A stretch of DNA of 64,000 bases from Pseudomonadota bacterium (GTDB taxonomy: Bacteria; Pseudomonadota; Alphaproteobacteria; Caulobacterales; Caulobacteraceae): assembly GCA_023456105.1 (NCBI GenBank), contig JAEYAO010000028.1, forward strand, positions 3,546 through 67,545. Reading direction: 5' to 3'. This document shows, piece after piece, positions 52,652-63,173 of this stretch. Below the pieces are notes generated by a model. That model worked only from the letters and a program-made list of their open reading frames with translations. It was not told where the DNA came from and searched no databases. How positions within the stretch are numbered: the first letter of the stretch is position 1; the number at the start of each line of letters is the position of its first letter. The translations under genes were made by a program, and so were the position numbers.

Positions 52652-52779
52652 TGCGTAAGCAGGCCAAGAAGTACGAGCGAAATGAGCGAAAACAGGCTGG
52701 CGGCCGCCGAAGGCGCACGAACGGCGCGGACCGCCACGGCGGTCTTGCGCTTCATCGATGCGATTTTGCGAGCGGCCAC
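52627..52779 (-). CDS. Leader peptide of the ilv-leu operon
   Basis: A 50-residue peptide from GTG 52779 with GGGAG 7 nt upstream; ATG 52755 is an alternative. Its C-terminal part reads LFSLISLVLLGLL, giving seven Leu, one Ile and one Val in thirteen codons, exactly the three amino acids made by the operon. Three of the Leu codons are CTT, Val is GTA and Ile is ATT, all expected to be rare in this GC-rich genome. The run ends 6 nt before the antiterminator arm, and the stop is 28 nt before the terminator. Slow translation here should favour antitermination. Confidence 0.8.
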   Translation of the reverse strand: MAARKIASMKRKTAVAVRAVRAPSAAASLFSLISLVLLGLLTQAAWMHAT

Positions 52780-53034
52780 GATAGGCTCCCTGTTCTTTGC
52801 AGAGGTAACCACAGCGCCGAGAGACGCACAAGCCGCCGCGCAATAATTTTGCACATCATGCCTCAACATGGCCTCGACCGCGCATCTTCCCGCCGGCGAC
52901 CCGGTCGCACGCAAGGAGAGCCGGCGGGCTCTCCGTCTTCCACGATCACGCCTTGTAACAGCGCCGCACTTGCAACGGGCTCTCGCGCGTTCCATTGAAG
53001 CCCCACACAAAAGCTCGGCTTCAGGAGACACCCC

Positions 53035-54042
<1,008 letters not shown>

Positions 54043-54045
54043 CCC

Positions 54046-54180
54046 GCCTCTCCTCCCCGTGCAAATGGGGATGAGGACCATGAAGTGGCGGAGGGGTTCG
54101 TTCCGCATGCAAACCCCTCCGCCTCGCCGCTGACGGCGGCGCGCCACCTCCCCCATCGCTGTGCGACCGGGAAGAGAAGG
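54046..54180. repeat. Multi-hairpin palindromic intergenic element between gap and pgk
   Basis: Contains a 12-bp stem GGCGGAGGGGTT/AACCCCTCCGCC (54087-54098 with 54112-54123), a 6-bp stem CGCCGC/GCGGCG (54125-54130 with 54136-54141), and an outer GTGGCG/CGCCAC pair (54085-54090 with 54142-54147). Pyrimidine- and purine-rich ends (CTCTCCTCCCC, GGGAAGAGAAGG) are partly complementary. It resembles dispersed palindromic elements of Caulobacterales; copy number unknown. Confidence 0.7.
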
Positions 54181-54188
54181 AAAGCCCC

Positions 54189-55385
54189 ATGACCTTCCGC
54201 ACCCTCGACGACGCCACGGACCTCGCCGGCAAGACCGCCCTGGTCCGCGTGGACTTCAACGTACCGATGGAGGGCGGCAGGGTCACCGACGACACTCGTC
54301 TGCGCGTCGCCCTGCCCACGATCCAGCGTCTGCGCGACGCCGGCGCCAAGGTCGCGCTGCTCGCCCACTTCGACCGGCCCAAGGGCGAGCGCGTGCCGTC
54401 CATGAGCCTCGAACCCGTGGTGGACGATCTGGAGCGACTGCTCGGCGCGCCGGTTCGCTTCGCCGGCGACTGCGTGGGAGAAGAAGCCAAGGCTGGGCTT
54501 GCTGATCTTGACGTCGGCGGCGTGGTGCTGCTGGAGAACGTGCGCTTCCACAAGGGCGAGGAGAAGAACGATCCCGCCTTCGCCCGGCGACTGGCGGACC
54601 TGGGCGACATCTACGTCAACGACGCCTTTTCGGCCGCTCACCGCGCCCACGCCTCGACCGAGGGTCTGGCGCGCCTTCTGCCCGCCTACGCCGGCGAGTC
54701 GATGCGTCGCGAGCTCGAGGCGCTGGACAAGGCTCTTGGCGACCCGGTCAAGCCCGTGCTGGGCATCGTCGGCGGCTCAAAGGTCTCGACCAAGCTGGAC
54801 CTCCTGCAGAACCTGGTCGGCAAGCTGGATCAGCTCGCGATCGGCGGCGGCATGGCCAACACCTTTCTCTACGCGCAGGGCGTGGATATCGGCGGCTCGC
54901 TGGCTGAAAAGGACATGGCCGACACCGCCCGTGCGATCATGGCCGAAGCCGCGACGCGGGGCTGCGAACTGCTGCTGCCCATCGACGTGGTGGTCGCAAC
55001 CGAGGTCAAGCCCGGCGCCGCCGCGCGGACCGTCAAGGCCGGCGACACCCTCTCGACCGACGACAAGATCCTGGACGCCGGCCCCGACAGCGTGGCTCGC
55101 CTCACCGCCGCGATGGACGCCGCCCGGACCCTGATCTGGAACGGTCCGCTGGGCGTGTTCGAGGTCCCGCCGTTCGACGCCGCGACCGTGGCGGCGGCGA
55201 AGCACGCGGCGGAACTCGCCACGGCCGGAAAGCTGACGGCCGTGGCGGGCGGCGGCGACACGGTGGCGGCGCTGAACCACGCGGGCGTATCGGAAGACAT
55301 GACCTTCGTCTCCACCGCCGGCGGCGCCTTCCTGGAGTGGATGGAGGGCAAGCCCCTGCTGGGCGTCGAGGCCCTGGGCGCCTGA
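54189..55385 (+). CDS. pgk: Phosphoglycerate kinase
   Basis: Transfers phosphate between 1,3-bisphosphoglycerate and ADP. The 398-residue product has KTALVRVDFNVPMEGG at the start, AHFDRPKG, FSAAHRAHAS, GGSKVSTKLDLL, and the nucleotide-binding WNGPLGVFEVPPFD and AGGGDTVAALNHAG. Full length. It follows gap across the palindromic element; GAGAAGGAAAG before ATG 54189 serves as ribosome-binding site. Confidence 0.97.
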   Translation: MTFRTLDDATDLAGKTALVRVDFNVPMEGGRVTDDTRLRVALPTIQRLRDAGAKVALLAHFDRPKGERVPSMSLEPVVDDLERLLGAPVRFAGDCVGEEAKAGLADLDVGGVVLLENVRFHKGEEKNDPAFARRLADLGDIYVNDAFSAAHRAHASTEGLARLLPAYAGESMRRELEALDKALGDPVKPVLGIVGGSKVSTKLDLLQNLVGKLDQLAIGGGMANTFLYAQGVDIGGSLAEKDMADTARAIMAEAATRGCELLLPIDVVVATEVKPGAAARTVKAGDTLSTDDKILDAGPDSVARLTAAMDAARTLIWNGPLGVFEVPPFDAATVAAAKHAAELATAGKLTAVAGGGDTVAALNHAGVSEDMTFVSTAGGAFLEWMEGKPLLGVEALGA

Positions 55386-55471
55386 TCGGCGGCTGTAACA
55401 TGGCGTGACTTGGAAGCTCGGCGGGTCTAGAACAGCGGGCAATAAAAAGAACTGCTCAGGAGACCTCCACC

Positions 55472-56557
55472 ATGGCGCGCATCACGCTGCGACAGCTGCT
55501 CGACCACGCGGCCGAGAACGACTACGGCCTGCCGGCCTACAACATCAACAACATGGAACAGGGCCTGGCGATCATGGAGGCGGCGGAAGCCGTCAATGCG
55601 CCCGTCATCATCCAGGCCTCTCGCGGCGCGCGCTCCTACGCCAACGACATCGTGCTGGCCAAGCTGATCGACGCTCTGGCCGAGCTCTATCCGCACATCC
55701 CGGTCTGCATGCACCAGGACCACGGCAACGGCCCGGCGACCTGCGCCACCGCCATCCAGTACGGCTTCACCTCGGTGATGATGGACGGCTCGCTGATGGA
55801 GGACGCCAGGACCCCGGCCTCCTACGAATACAACCTCGACGTGACCCGCCGCGTCACGGAGATGGCCCACGCCTGCGGCGTCTCGGTCGAGGGTGAGCTG
55901 GGCGTTCTGGGCTCGCTGGAGACCGGCATGGGGGAGGCCGAGGACGGCCACGGCTTCGAAGGCAAGCTGGACCACTCAGAGCTGCTGACCGACCCGGATC
56001 AGGCGGTGGAGTTTGTGGCCGCCACCAAGGTCGATGCGCTGGCCATCGCCATGGGCACCTCGCACGGCGCCTACAAGTTCACCAAGAAGCCGGACGGCGA
56101 CATTCTGGCGATGCACGTGATCGAGGAGATCCACCGCCGCCTGCCCGACACCCACCTTGTCATGCACGGCTCATCGTCCGTGCCGCAGGACCTGCAGGAC
56201 ATCATCAACCAGTACGGCGGCCAGATGCCCCAGACTTGGGGCGTGCCGGTCGAGGAGATCCAGCGCGGCATCAAGCACGGCGTGCGCAAGATCAACATCG
56301 ACACCGACAACCGCATGGCCATCACCGGCGCGATCCGGAAGGTGCTGATGGAGAAGCCGGGCGAGTTCGACCCCCGCGCTTATCTGAAGCCGGCCAAGGA
56401 AGCGATGAAGAAGCTCTGCATCGAGCGCTACCAGCAGTTCGGCTGTGAAGGCATGGCCGACAAGATCAAGCCGATGTCGACCGCCCAGATGGCCAGGCGC
56501 TACGCCTCGGGCGAACTAAACCCGCACTTCCGCACCGCGGCCTCGCAGGCGGCTTAG
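55472..56557 (+). CDS. fba: Fructose-bisphosphate aldolase, class II
   Basis: Zinc-dependent aldolase, 361 residues. It has the class IIA/CbbA features: YNINNMEQGLAIMEAA, zinc-binding MHQDHGNG, SVMMDGSLMEDART, EGELGVLGSLE, MGTSHGAYKF, MHGSSSVP, and KINIDTDNRMAITGAIRK (in pieces). CAGGAGAC precedes ATG 55472. The YxNxxPAxxY tail suits long CbbA-type enzymes of alphaproteobacteria. Third glycolytic gene in the series. Confidence 0.97.
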   Translation: MARITLRQLLDHAAENDYGLPAYNINNMEQGLAIMEAAEAVNAPVIIQASRGARSYANDIVLAKLIDALAELYPHIPVCMHQDHGNGPATCATAIQYGFTSVMMDGSLMEDARTPASYEYNLDVTRRVTEMAHACGVSVEGELGVLGSLETGMGEAEDGHGFEGKLDHSELLTDPDQAVEFVAATKVDALAIAMGTSHGAYKFTKKPDGDILAMHVIEEIHRRLPDTHLVMHGSSSVPQDLQDIINQYGGQMPQTWGVPVEEIQRGIKHGVRKINIDTDNRMAITGAIRKVLMEKPGEFDPRAYLKPAKEAMKKLCIERYQQFGCEGMADKIKPMSTAQMARRYASGELNPHFRTAASQAA

Positions 56558-56564
56558 GCTTCAA

Positions 56565-56592
56565 GGGGGCGGCCTTCGGGCCGCCCTTCTTC
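56565..56592 (+). terminator. Terminator after fba
   Basis: GGGCGGCC-TTCG-GGCCGCCC (56567-56574 with 56579-56586), an 8-bp stem with a stable tetraloop, followed by TTCTTC. Confidence 0.82.
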
Positions 56593-56625
56593 GTTCGGGC
56601 GTCGGCGCGTGCTAAGCGCGCTGGC

Positions 56626-57627
56626 GTGACCGACCCCCTACCTGACGAAGACGATCTTGCCGGCGAGCGGCTGGAGGCGAGCCTCGACGCTCCCGCGGTC
56701 CGCCTCGACAAGGCGCTGTCCGACGCCTTTCCCACCCTTTCACGTGCGCGCCTCCAGGCGCTGCTGGCGCAAGGCGCGGTGACCCGGGACGGACTGCCGG
56801 TCGGCTCCGGCTCGACCAAAGCCTTGCCCGGCCTCTACGCCGTCGCCCTTCCTCCCGTCGCCCCGGCCGCTCCCCAGCCGGAAGCCATTCCGCTGGTGGT
56901 GCTGTTCGAGGACGCCGACCTGATCGTGGTCGACAAGGCCGCCGGCATGGCCGCCCACCCGGCGCCCGGCTGCGAAAGCGGCACCTTGGTCAACGCCCTG
57001 CTGCACCACTGCGGCGCGTCCTTGTCGGGCATCGGGGGGGTCGCGCGCCCCGGCGTCGTCCACCGGCTGGACAAGGACACCTCCGGCGTCATGGTCGCGG
57101 CCAAGTCCGACCGGGCGCATGCGGGCATCTCCGCTCTTTTCGCCGCTCACGACATCGAGCGCACCTACATCGCCCTGACGCGCGGCGCGCCCTCGCCGGC
57201 GCGTGACCGCATCGTGACGCGCATCGGCCGCTCCAGCGGTGACCGCAAGAAGATGGCGGTGCTGCGGTCCGGCGGGCGGGAGGCGATCACCGACTACGTG
57301 GTCCAGCGCACCTTCGGCCAGCCCGCCAAGGCGTCCGGCGCGCCGCTCGCCGCCCGCGTCGCCTGTACGCTGCAGACAGGCCGCACCCACCAGATCCGCG
57401 TTCATATGGCCTCGAAGGGCGCACCTCTGCTGGGCGACCCCGTCTACGGCTCCGGCAGCCCCGCCGCGTCGGTGCGCAGCGCCGTCGCCGAGGCCGGTCT
57501 GCGCCGCCAGGCCCTGCACGCGGCGGTGCTCGGCTTCGTGCATCCGGTCACGGGCGCACCCCTGCGATTCGAGACCGATCCGCCAGCGGACATGATCGAT
57601 CTGGAGCGTCGGCTCGGCGACCTCTGA
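56626..57627 (+). CDS. RluA-family pseudouridine synthase (RluD-like)
   Basis: Isomerises uridines in 23S rRNA. The 333-residue product has an N-terminal S4-like RNA-binding domain (about 20-85, VRLDKALSDAFPTLSRARLQALL) and the RluA catalytic domain with GVVHRLDKDTSGVM (catalytic Asp), then LQTGRTHQIRVHM and LLGDPVYG. This layout matches RluC/RluD; the exact target position is not decidable. GTG 56626 is the start; its ribosome-binding site is weak. It precedes rpoH. Confidence 0.92.
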   Translation: MTDPLPDEDDLAGERLEASLDAPAVRLDKALSDAFPTLSRARLQALLAQGAVTRDGLPVGSGSTKALPGLYAVALPPVAPAAPQPEAIPLVVLFEDADLIVVDKAAGMAAHPAPGCESGTLVNALLHHCGASLSGIGGVARPGVVHRLDKDTSGVMVAAKSDRAHAGISALFAAHDIERTYIALTRGAPSPARDRIVTRIGRSSGDRKKMAVLRSGGREAITDYVVQRTFGQPAKASGAPLAARVACTLQTGRTHQIRVHMASKGAPLLGDPVYGSGSPAASVRSAVAEAGLRRQALHAAVLGFVHPVTGAPLRFETDPPADMIDLERRLGDL

Positions 57628-57649
57628 ATACCCGACCACGCAGCTTGGT

Positions 57650-57678
57650 CTTGAATAGCAACAGCGGCTGTGCTAGAA
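57650..57678 (+). promoter_or_regulatory. Candidate promoter of rpoH
   Basis: CTTGAA (57650-57655) and GCTAGAA (57672-57678) at 16-base spacing fit the Caulobacter vegetative pattern TTGaC..GCTANA; CTTGAA is also the sigma32 -35 element. It predicts a 5' leader of about 170 nt. Confidence 0.5.
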
Positions 57679-57711
57679 GCGGAGCTCATCCGGTGCGAGT
57701 GGCGCCCGGGA

Positions 57712-57733
57712 TACGGTCACGCTTTCGTGTGAC
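57712..57733 (+). promoter_or_regulatory. Hairpin in the rpoH 5' leader
   Basis: CGGTCAC...GTGACCG (7 bp, extended by two inner pairs) with a small loop, about 125 bases before the rpoH start and not followed by a U tract, so it is a leader structure rather than a terminator. Confidence 0.45.
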
Positions 57734-57856
57734 CGCCCGTCCCTAAAAAGATCGGCAACCCATCGCTACTTGTCCGGTTGAGGGGAGAGGCGTCGGCGCA
57801 CACTAGTGGCCGAAGTCGAAGCGCCCGCTCGTACTATCTTGGTCGGAGGGACCGTA

Positions 57857-58744
57857 ATGGCCGCCAACAGCTCGCTCACCATCATGTCGCCCGAACAGGG
57901 CCTGTCTCGCTATCTCACGGAAATCCGCAAGTTTCCGATGCTGACCAAGGACGAGGAGTTCATGCTGGCCAAGCGCTGGTCCGAGCATCAGGACCCGGAG
58001 GCCGCGCACCGTCTCGTCACCTCCCACCTGCGCCTCGTGGCCAAGATCGCCATGGGCTATCGCGGCTACGGCCTGCCGATCGGCGAGGTCATCTCCGAAG
58101 GCAACGTCGGCCTGATGCAGGCGGTCAAAAAGTTCGATCCCGACAAGGGCTTCCGCCTGGCCACCTACGCCATGTGGTGGATCCGCGCCTCGATCCAGGA
58201 ATACATCCTGCGCTCCTGGTCGCTGGTGAAAATGGGCACCACCGCCGCGCAGAAAAAGTTGTTCTTCAACCTGCGCAAGGCCAAGAGCCAGATCTCCGCC
58301 TTCGAGGAAGGGGACCTGCATCCCGAACACCTCTCGGCCATCGCCACCAAGCTGGGCGTGTCGGAGGAAGAGGTCACCAACATGAACCGCCGTCTGGGCG
58401 GCGACGCCTCGCTGAACGCGCCCCTACGCGCCGATGGCGAGAGCGAGTGGCAGGACTGGCTGGCCGACGACACCGCCGTCTCGCAGGAGACCAAGCTGGC
58501 GGAGGACGAGGAGCGCGGCCTGCGCATGGGCCTGCTTCAGGAAGCCATGGAAGAACTAACCGACCGCGAGAAGCACATCCTGACGGAGCGCCGCCTCAAG
58601 GACGATCCGGTGACGCTCGAGGAACTGGCCAGCCAGTACGGCGTCTCGCGCGAGCGCGTGCGCCAGATCGAGGTCCGCGCGTTCGAGAAGCTGCAAAAGG
58701 CCATGCGGGCGGCGGCCGAAGAGCGCAATCTGGTCGACGCCTGA
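57857..58744 (+). CDS. rpoH: Heat-shock sigma factor RpoH (sigma32)
   Basis: Directs RNA polymerase to heat-shock promoters. The 295-residue product has sigma region 2 (EVISEGNVGLMQAVKKFDPDKG, ATYAMWWIRASIQEYI), the RpoH box QKKLFFNLRK that separates it from other sigma70 proteins, and region 4 HTH (LEELASQYGVSRERVRQIEVRAFEKL). ATG 57857 has GGAGGG 6 nt upstream; a GTG frame extends to 57806 without support. The long leader suggests translational or transcriptional control. Confidence 0.96.
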   Translation: MAANSSLTIMSPEQGLSRYLTEIRKFPMLTKDEEFMLAKRWSEHQDPEAAHRLVTSHLRLVAKIAMGYRGYGLPIGEVISEGNVGLMQAVKKFDPDKGFRLATYAMWWIRASIQEYILRSWSLVKMGTTAAQKKLFFNLRKAKSQISAFEEGDLHPEHLSAIATKLGVSEEEVTNMNRRLGGDASLNAPLRADGESEWQDWLADDTAVSQETKLAEDEERGLRMGLLQEAMEELTDREKHILTERRLKDDPVTLEELASQYGVSRERVRQIEVRAFEKLQKAMRAAAEERNLVDA

Positions 58745-58762
58745 TCGAAGCCGCGCGCAGGT

Positions 58763-59563
58763 TCAGCCTGCGCGCGCCTGCGGCGATGGCGCGCCCAGCG
58801 CCAAGATCGCGCCGATCGGCTGGGCCAGGCCATCCTTGGTCACGCCGCCTCCGCCGAGATAGGCGTCCAGTCCGTTCGCCGCGATCGCCAGATTGATGTC
58901 GCCGGTGCTGGCCGCCAGCGCCTTCAGCGTATCGACCTGCTGCTTCACCGCGCGGGCGGCCTGAAGGGGGTCCTGGTTGAATTGGGCGAGCGCGGCGGCG
59001 AGGATGCGCAACGCCTGCGTCTTGGCGTCAACGGCCTTCTCGCCGGACGCCGTGTCACCCTTGCGCTTGCGCGAGCCGGCGTATTCGCCTGAGTTGAAGC
59101 GGCGTCGATCCGGCCCGACATAGCCCACGGCCTCGATCCACGGGCGCGGCTTCAGGGCGACGTTCTCTATTCGCTTGAACAGGTCGCCGGCCGTGAAGGG
59201 CTTGCGCAGGAACTCGTGAACGCCGGCGTCTCTCGCCCCCTTGATGGAGCTCGCGGTCGCGTCGCCGGTCACCATGATGACCGGAACGGTGCGGCAGGAC
59301 ATGGATGACCGTCGCATCCGCCGGGTCAGCGTTTCACCGTTCAGCGTCTCGCCCCGGCGTTCTGTGAAGACCACGCCCGGCTCGACGTCGCGCAGCAGCT
59401 CCAAAGTCCGGTCTTCGTCGCTTTCGATGAAGACTTCGCGCGAACCGATGCCCTTCATGATGTCCATCAGCAGCCGCGCCGACGCCGGGTTCGGATCGGC
59501 GATCACGATCCTGCGGATCGACGGCGCGATCCGGTTCAGCGTCTTGGGATCGGCGGCGAACAA
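58763..59563 (-). CDS. Response-regulator-like protein with degenerate receiver domain
   Basis: A 266-residue protein. Residues about 15-135 fold as a CheY-like receiver: RRIVIADPNPASARLLMDIMK, the position of the phospho-acceptor is Glu68 (VVFTERRG) instead of Asp, followed by VIMVTGDA and the conserved Lys121 in FLRKPFTAGDL. The acidic pair near the N-terminus is reduced to a single Asp23. The C-terminal part is a helical domain (about 180-240) without HTH or catalytic motif. It probably acts constitutively or as an adaptor. Convergent with rpoH. Confidence 0.85.
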   Translation of the reverse strand: MFAADPKTLNRIAPSIRRIVIADPNPASARLLMDIMKGIGSREVFIESDEDRTLELLRDVEPGVVFTERRGETLNGETLTRRMRRSSMSCRTVPVIMVTGDATASSIKGARDAGVHEFLRKPFTAGDLFKRIENVALKPRPWIEAVGYVGPDRRRFNSGEYAGSRKRKGDTASGEKAVDAKTQALRILAAALAQFNQDPLQAARAVKQQVDTLKALAASTGDINLAIAANGLDAYLGGGGVTKDGLAQPIGAILALGAPSPQARAG

Positions 59564-59636
59564 GCGGGACTCCGTGGCGACAGTCCGCTCACGCTAGCCG
59601 CGCCAGGGTTAAGATGGCCTTGAACGGCTGAAAACC

Positions 59637-60929
<1,293 letters not shown>

Positions 60930-61005
60930 GACCGTCTTCTCCGCAGATGATGCGGGCGCAGCCTATAACCGGGGAATCAGGCGATGTCCCCCCGAGCGGT
61001 CGGAT

Positions 61006-62169
61006 TTATCCGAGTTCGGACGCTGCGGTTTGGAACGCCCACTCCAGCCAGGGCGTGGCGGCGCGCACGTCGGCCGTCTCCACCGTGCAACCGCACCACA
61101 GGCGCAGTCCCGGCGGCGCGTTCCTGTGCGGCTCCATGTCGAACACCGCGCCTTCGCCTTCCAGTAGCGCCTTGAACCGCACAACGAACGCCTTCTGGGC
61201 CTTTGCGTCCAGCCTCACCACGCCTGCATCCGTGAACTTCAGACAGACCGAAGTCGTGGATCGGATCTCCGGCCGCTCCGGCAGAAAGTCGATCCACTCC
61301 ATCCGCTCGACCCATTCGGCCAGCGCGGCATAGTTGGCGTCGGTGCGACGGATCAGCTCGCGCAGGCCGCCGATCGACTTGGCCCAATCCAAGGCGTCGA
61401 TCCAGTCCTCGATGGTCAGGACCGAGAAGGTGTTGATCGCCACGCCGTCGGCCAGCGACCGATCAAAGCCGTTTTTGTCGGCGATCCGCAGCACCTTGGG
61501 GATCGCCCGCTCGGGCCGATAGCCGTCCAGCCGCTCCACCGCGCGCGGCGACAGCACCATGACCCCAATGCCCGCCTCGCCGCCCAACGCCTTCTGGAAA
61601 CTGAACGTCACCACGTCCAGCCGGTCCCACGGCAGCGGCATGGCGAAGGCGGCCGACGTCGCATCGCAGATCGCCAGCCCCTCTCGGTCCTCCGCGATCC
61701 AGTCGGCGTCCGGCACGCGCACGCCGGACGTCGTGCCGTTCCACGGAAACACCACGTCCTTGGACCAGTCCGCGCGCGACAGGTCCGGCAGCTCGCCCCA
61801 AGGCGCCTCCAGCACCTCGGGCTCCAGCTTCAGATGATCGCGCACGTCTGACGCCCAGGTCAGGCCGAAGTTCTCATAGGCGATCACCTGCACGCCGCGG
61901 GCGCCCAACATTCCCCACAGCGCCGCCTCCACCGCACCGGTGTCCGAGCCGGGCGTGTAGAGCATCACGAAATCGTCCGGAACCTCCAGCACCTCGCGCG
62001 TCAGCCGCAGTCCGTGGGCGAACCGCTCCACCACCTCAGGCGCGCGGATGCCGCGACCCAGCAGGTTCGTCGGCAGCCCCCCCGGCGCATAGCCCGGCCG
62101 CTTGGCCGTCGGTCCGGCCGAGAACCACGGTCGCTCCGGCTTGATCAGAGGCTTGTCCGCCACCCTCAC
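61006..62169 (-). CDS. serC: Phosphoserine aminotransferase, archaeal/alphaproteobacterial type
   Basis: PLP enzyme of serine synthesis. The 387-residue product has the TIGR01365-type start KPERPWFSAGPTAKRPGY, LYTPGSDTGAVEAALWG, and the PLP-lysine in FSFQKALGGEAG. GTG 62169 overlaps the stop of the DnaJ-like gene by 4 nt (GTGA), implying translational coupling; another GTG at 62163 and a longer frame to 62202 exist. serA, which often follows serC in alphaproteobacteria, is not between serC and purA here. Confidence 0.94.
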   Translation of the reverse strand: MRVADKPLIKPERPWFSAGPTAKRPGYAPGGLPTNLLGRGIRAPEVVERFAHGLRLTREVLEVPDDFVMLYTPGSDTGAVEAALWGMLGARGVQVIAYENFGLTWASDVRDHLKLEPEVLEAPWGELPDLSRADWSKDVVFPWNGTTSGVRVPDADWIAEDREGLAICDATSAAFAMPLPWDRLDVVTFSFQKALGGEAGIGVMVLSPRAVERLDGYRPERAIPKVLRIADKNGFDRSLADGVAINTFSVLTIEDWIDALDWAKSIGGLRELIRRTDANYAALAEWVERMEWIDFLPERPEIRSTTSVCLKFTDAGVVRLDAKAQKAFVVRFKALLEGEGAVFDMEPHRNAPPGLRLWCGCTVETADVRAATPWLEWAFQTAASELG

Positions 62170-63089
62170 CGCCCCGGCTCGTAGGGACGCTTGTCGCGCC
62201 ACTCCTCGGCGAAGCGCGTCAGCGTATCGTCCGGCGCATCCGGCAGCGTCACCACGAGCCGCGCAAGCAGGTCCCCGCGCCTCCCGCCTTCGTGGGCGCC
62301 GCGCCCTTTCAGCCTCAGCACCCGCCCCGAGTTGGAGCCCTTGGGGATCGTCATCGACACCGCGCCCTCCGGCGTCGGCACCCGCACCTTGCCGCCCAGC
62401 ACCGCATCGGGCACCGACACCGGCAGGTCCATCACCAGATCGGAGCCCTCGCGGCGGAACAGCGGATGTGCCGCCAGCCTCAGCTCGATCAGGGCGTCTC
62501 CCGCCTCTCCGCCGCGTCCCGGCCCGCCCTGCCCCTTCAGGCGGATGGTCTGGCCGTCGGTCGCGCCCTTCGGAATGGTTACGTCCAGCGTCCGCCCGTC
62601 CGAGAACTGGATGCGGCGCGTGGCGCCGGCGATGGCGTCCTCCAGGCTGATCTCCAGCGTCGCGCGCACGTCCTGCCCGCGCTGGGGTCCGGCCGGCCGC
62701 CGGCCGCCCCCGCCGAACATGCCGAAGATCTCGTCCAGATCGACGCCCTCGAAGTTGGCTCGTCCGCCCGGCCCGCCTTCGCGGCTGAAGCCGAAGCCGC
62801 TGGATCCGCCCTGACCGAACGGGCTGCCGCTGGCGCGTCCGCCGCCGAAGCCGCGGAACTGCTCGTTGCCGTCGGCGTCGATGGCGCCCTGGTCGTACTT
62901 GGCCTTCTTCTCCTCGTCGCCCAGGATGTCGAAGGCGGCAGTGATGCGCTTGAACCGGTCCTCGGCCGCCTTGTCGCCGGGGTTGCGATCGGGGTGCAAC
63001 TCCTTGGCCAGCTTCCGGAACGCCTTCTTGATCTCCTCGGGAGAGGCGGTTCGGGACACGCCCAGTTCCTTGTAGGGATCGCTCGCCAC
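62166..63089 (-). CDS. J-domain co-chaperone, CbpA/DnaJ-like without zinc finger
   Basis: A 307-residue DnaK partner. J domain at residues 1-70 (DPYKELGVSRTASPEEIKKAFRKLAKELHPDRNPGD, in pieces) with the HPD motif; Gly/Phe-rich linker (about 78-130); then two C-terminal substrate-binding beta domains (about 135-300). The four CxxCxGxG repeats of true DnaJ are absent, so it is of the class II CbpA/DnaJ2 type. ATG 63089. It is the first gene of a unit with serC. Confidence 0.93.
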   Translation of the reverse strand: MASDPYKELGVSRTASPEEIKKAFRKLAKELHPDRNPGDKAAEDRFKRITAAFDILGDEEKKAKYDQGAIDADGNEQFRGFGGGRASGSPFGQGGSSGFGFSREGGPGGRANFEGVDLDEIFGMFGGGGRRPAGPQRGQDVRATLEISLEDAIAGATRRIQFSDGRTLDVTIPKGATDGQTIRLKGQGGPGRGGEAGDALIELRLAAHPLFRREGSDLVMDLPVSVPDAVLGGKVRVPTPEGAVSMTIPKGSNSGRVLRLKGRGAHEGGRRGDLLARLVVTLPDAPDDTLTRFAEEWRDKRPYEPGR

Positions 63090-63173
63090 GCCGTCTGTCG
63101 CTCCTCTTAGGTTCGCTGATAAACTACCCGTCAGTTAAGCCATGCCCTCTGCGCCTGAAAGACCCGCGCGGTT

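Noticed and set aside
54043..54188. CRISPR-like repeat between gap and pgk
   Set aside because: Stems are inverted, not regularly spaced direct repeats; no spacers or cas genes.
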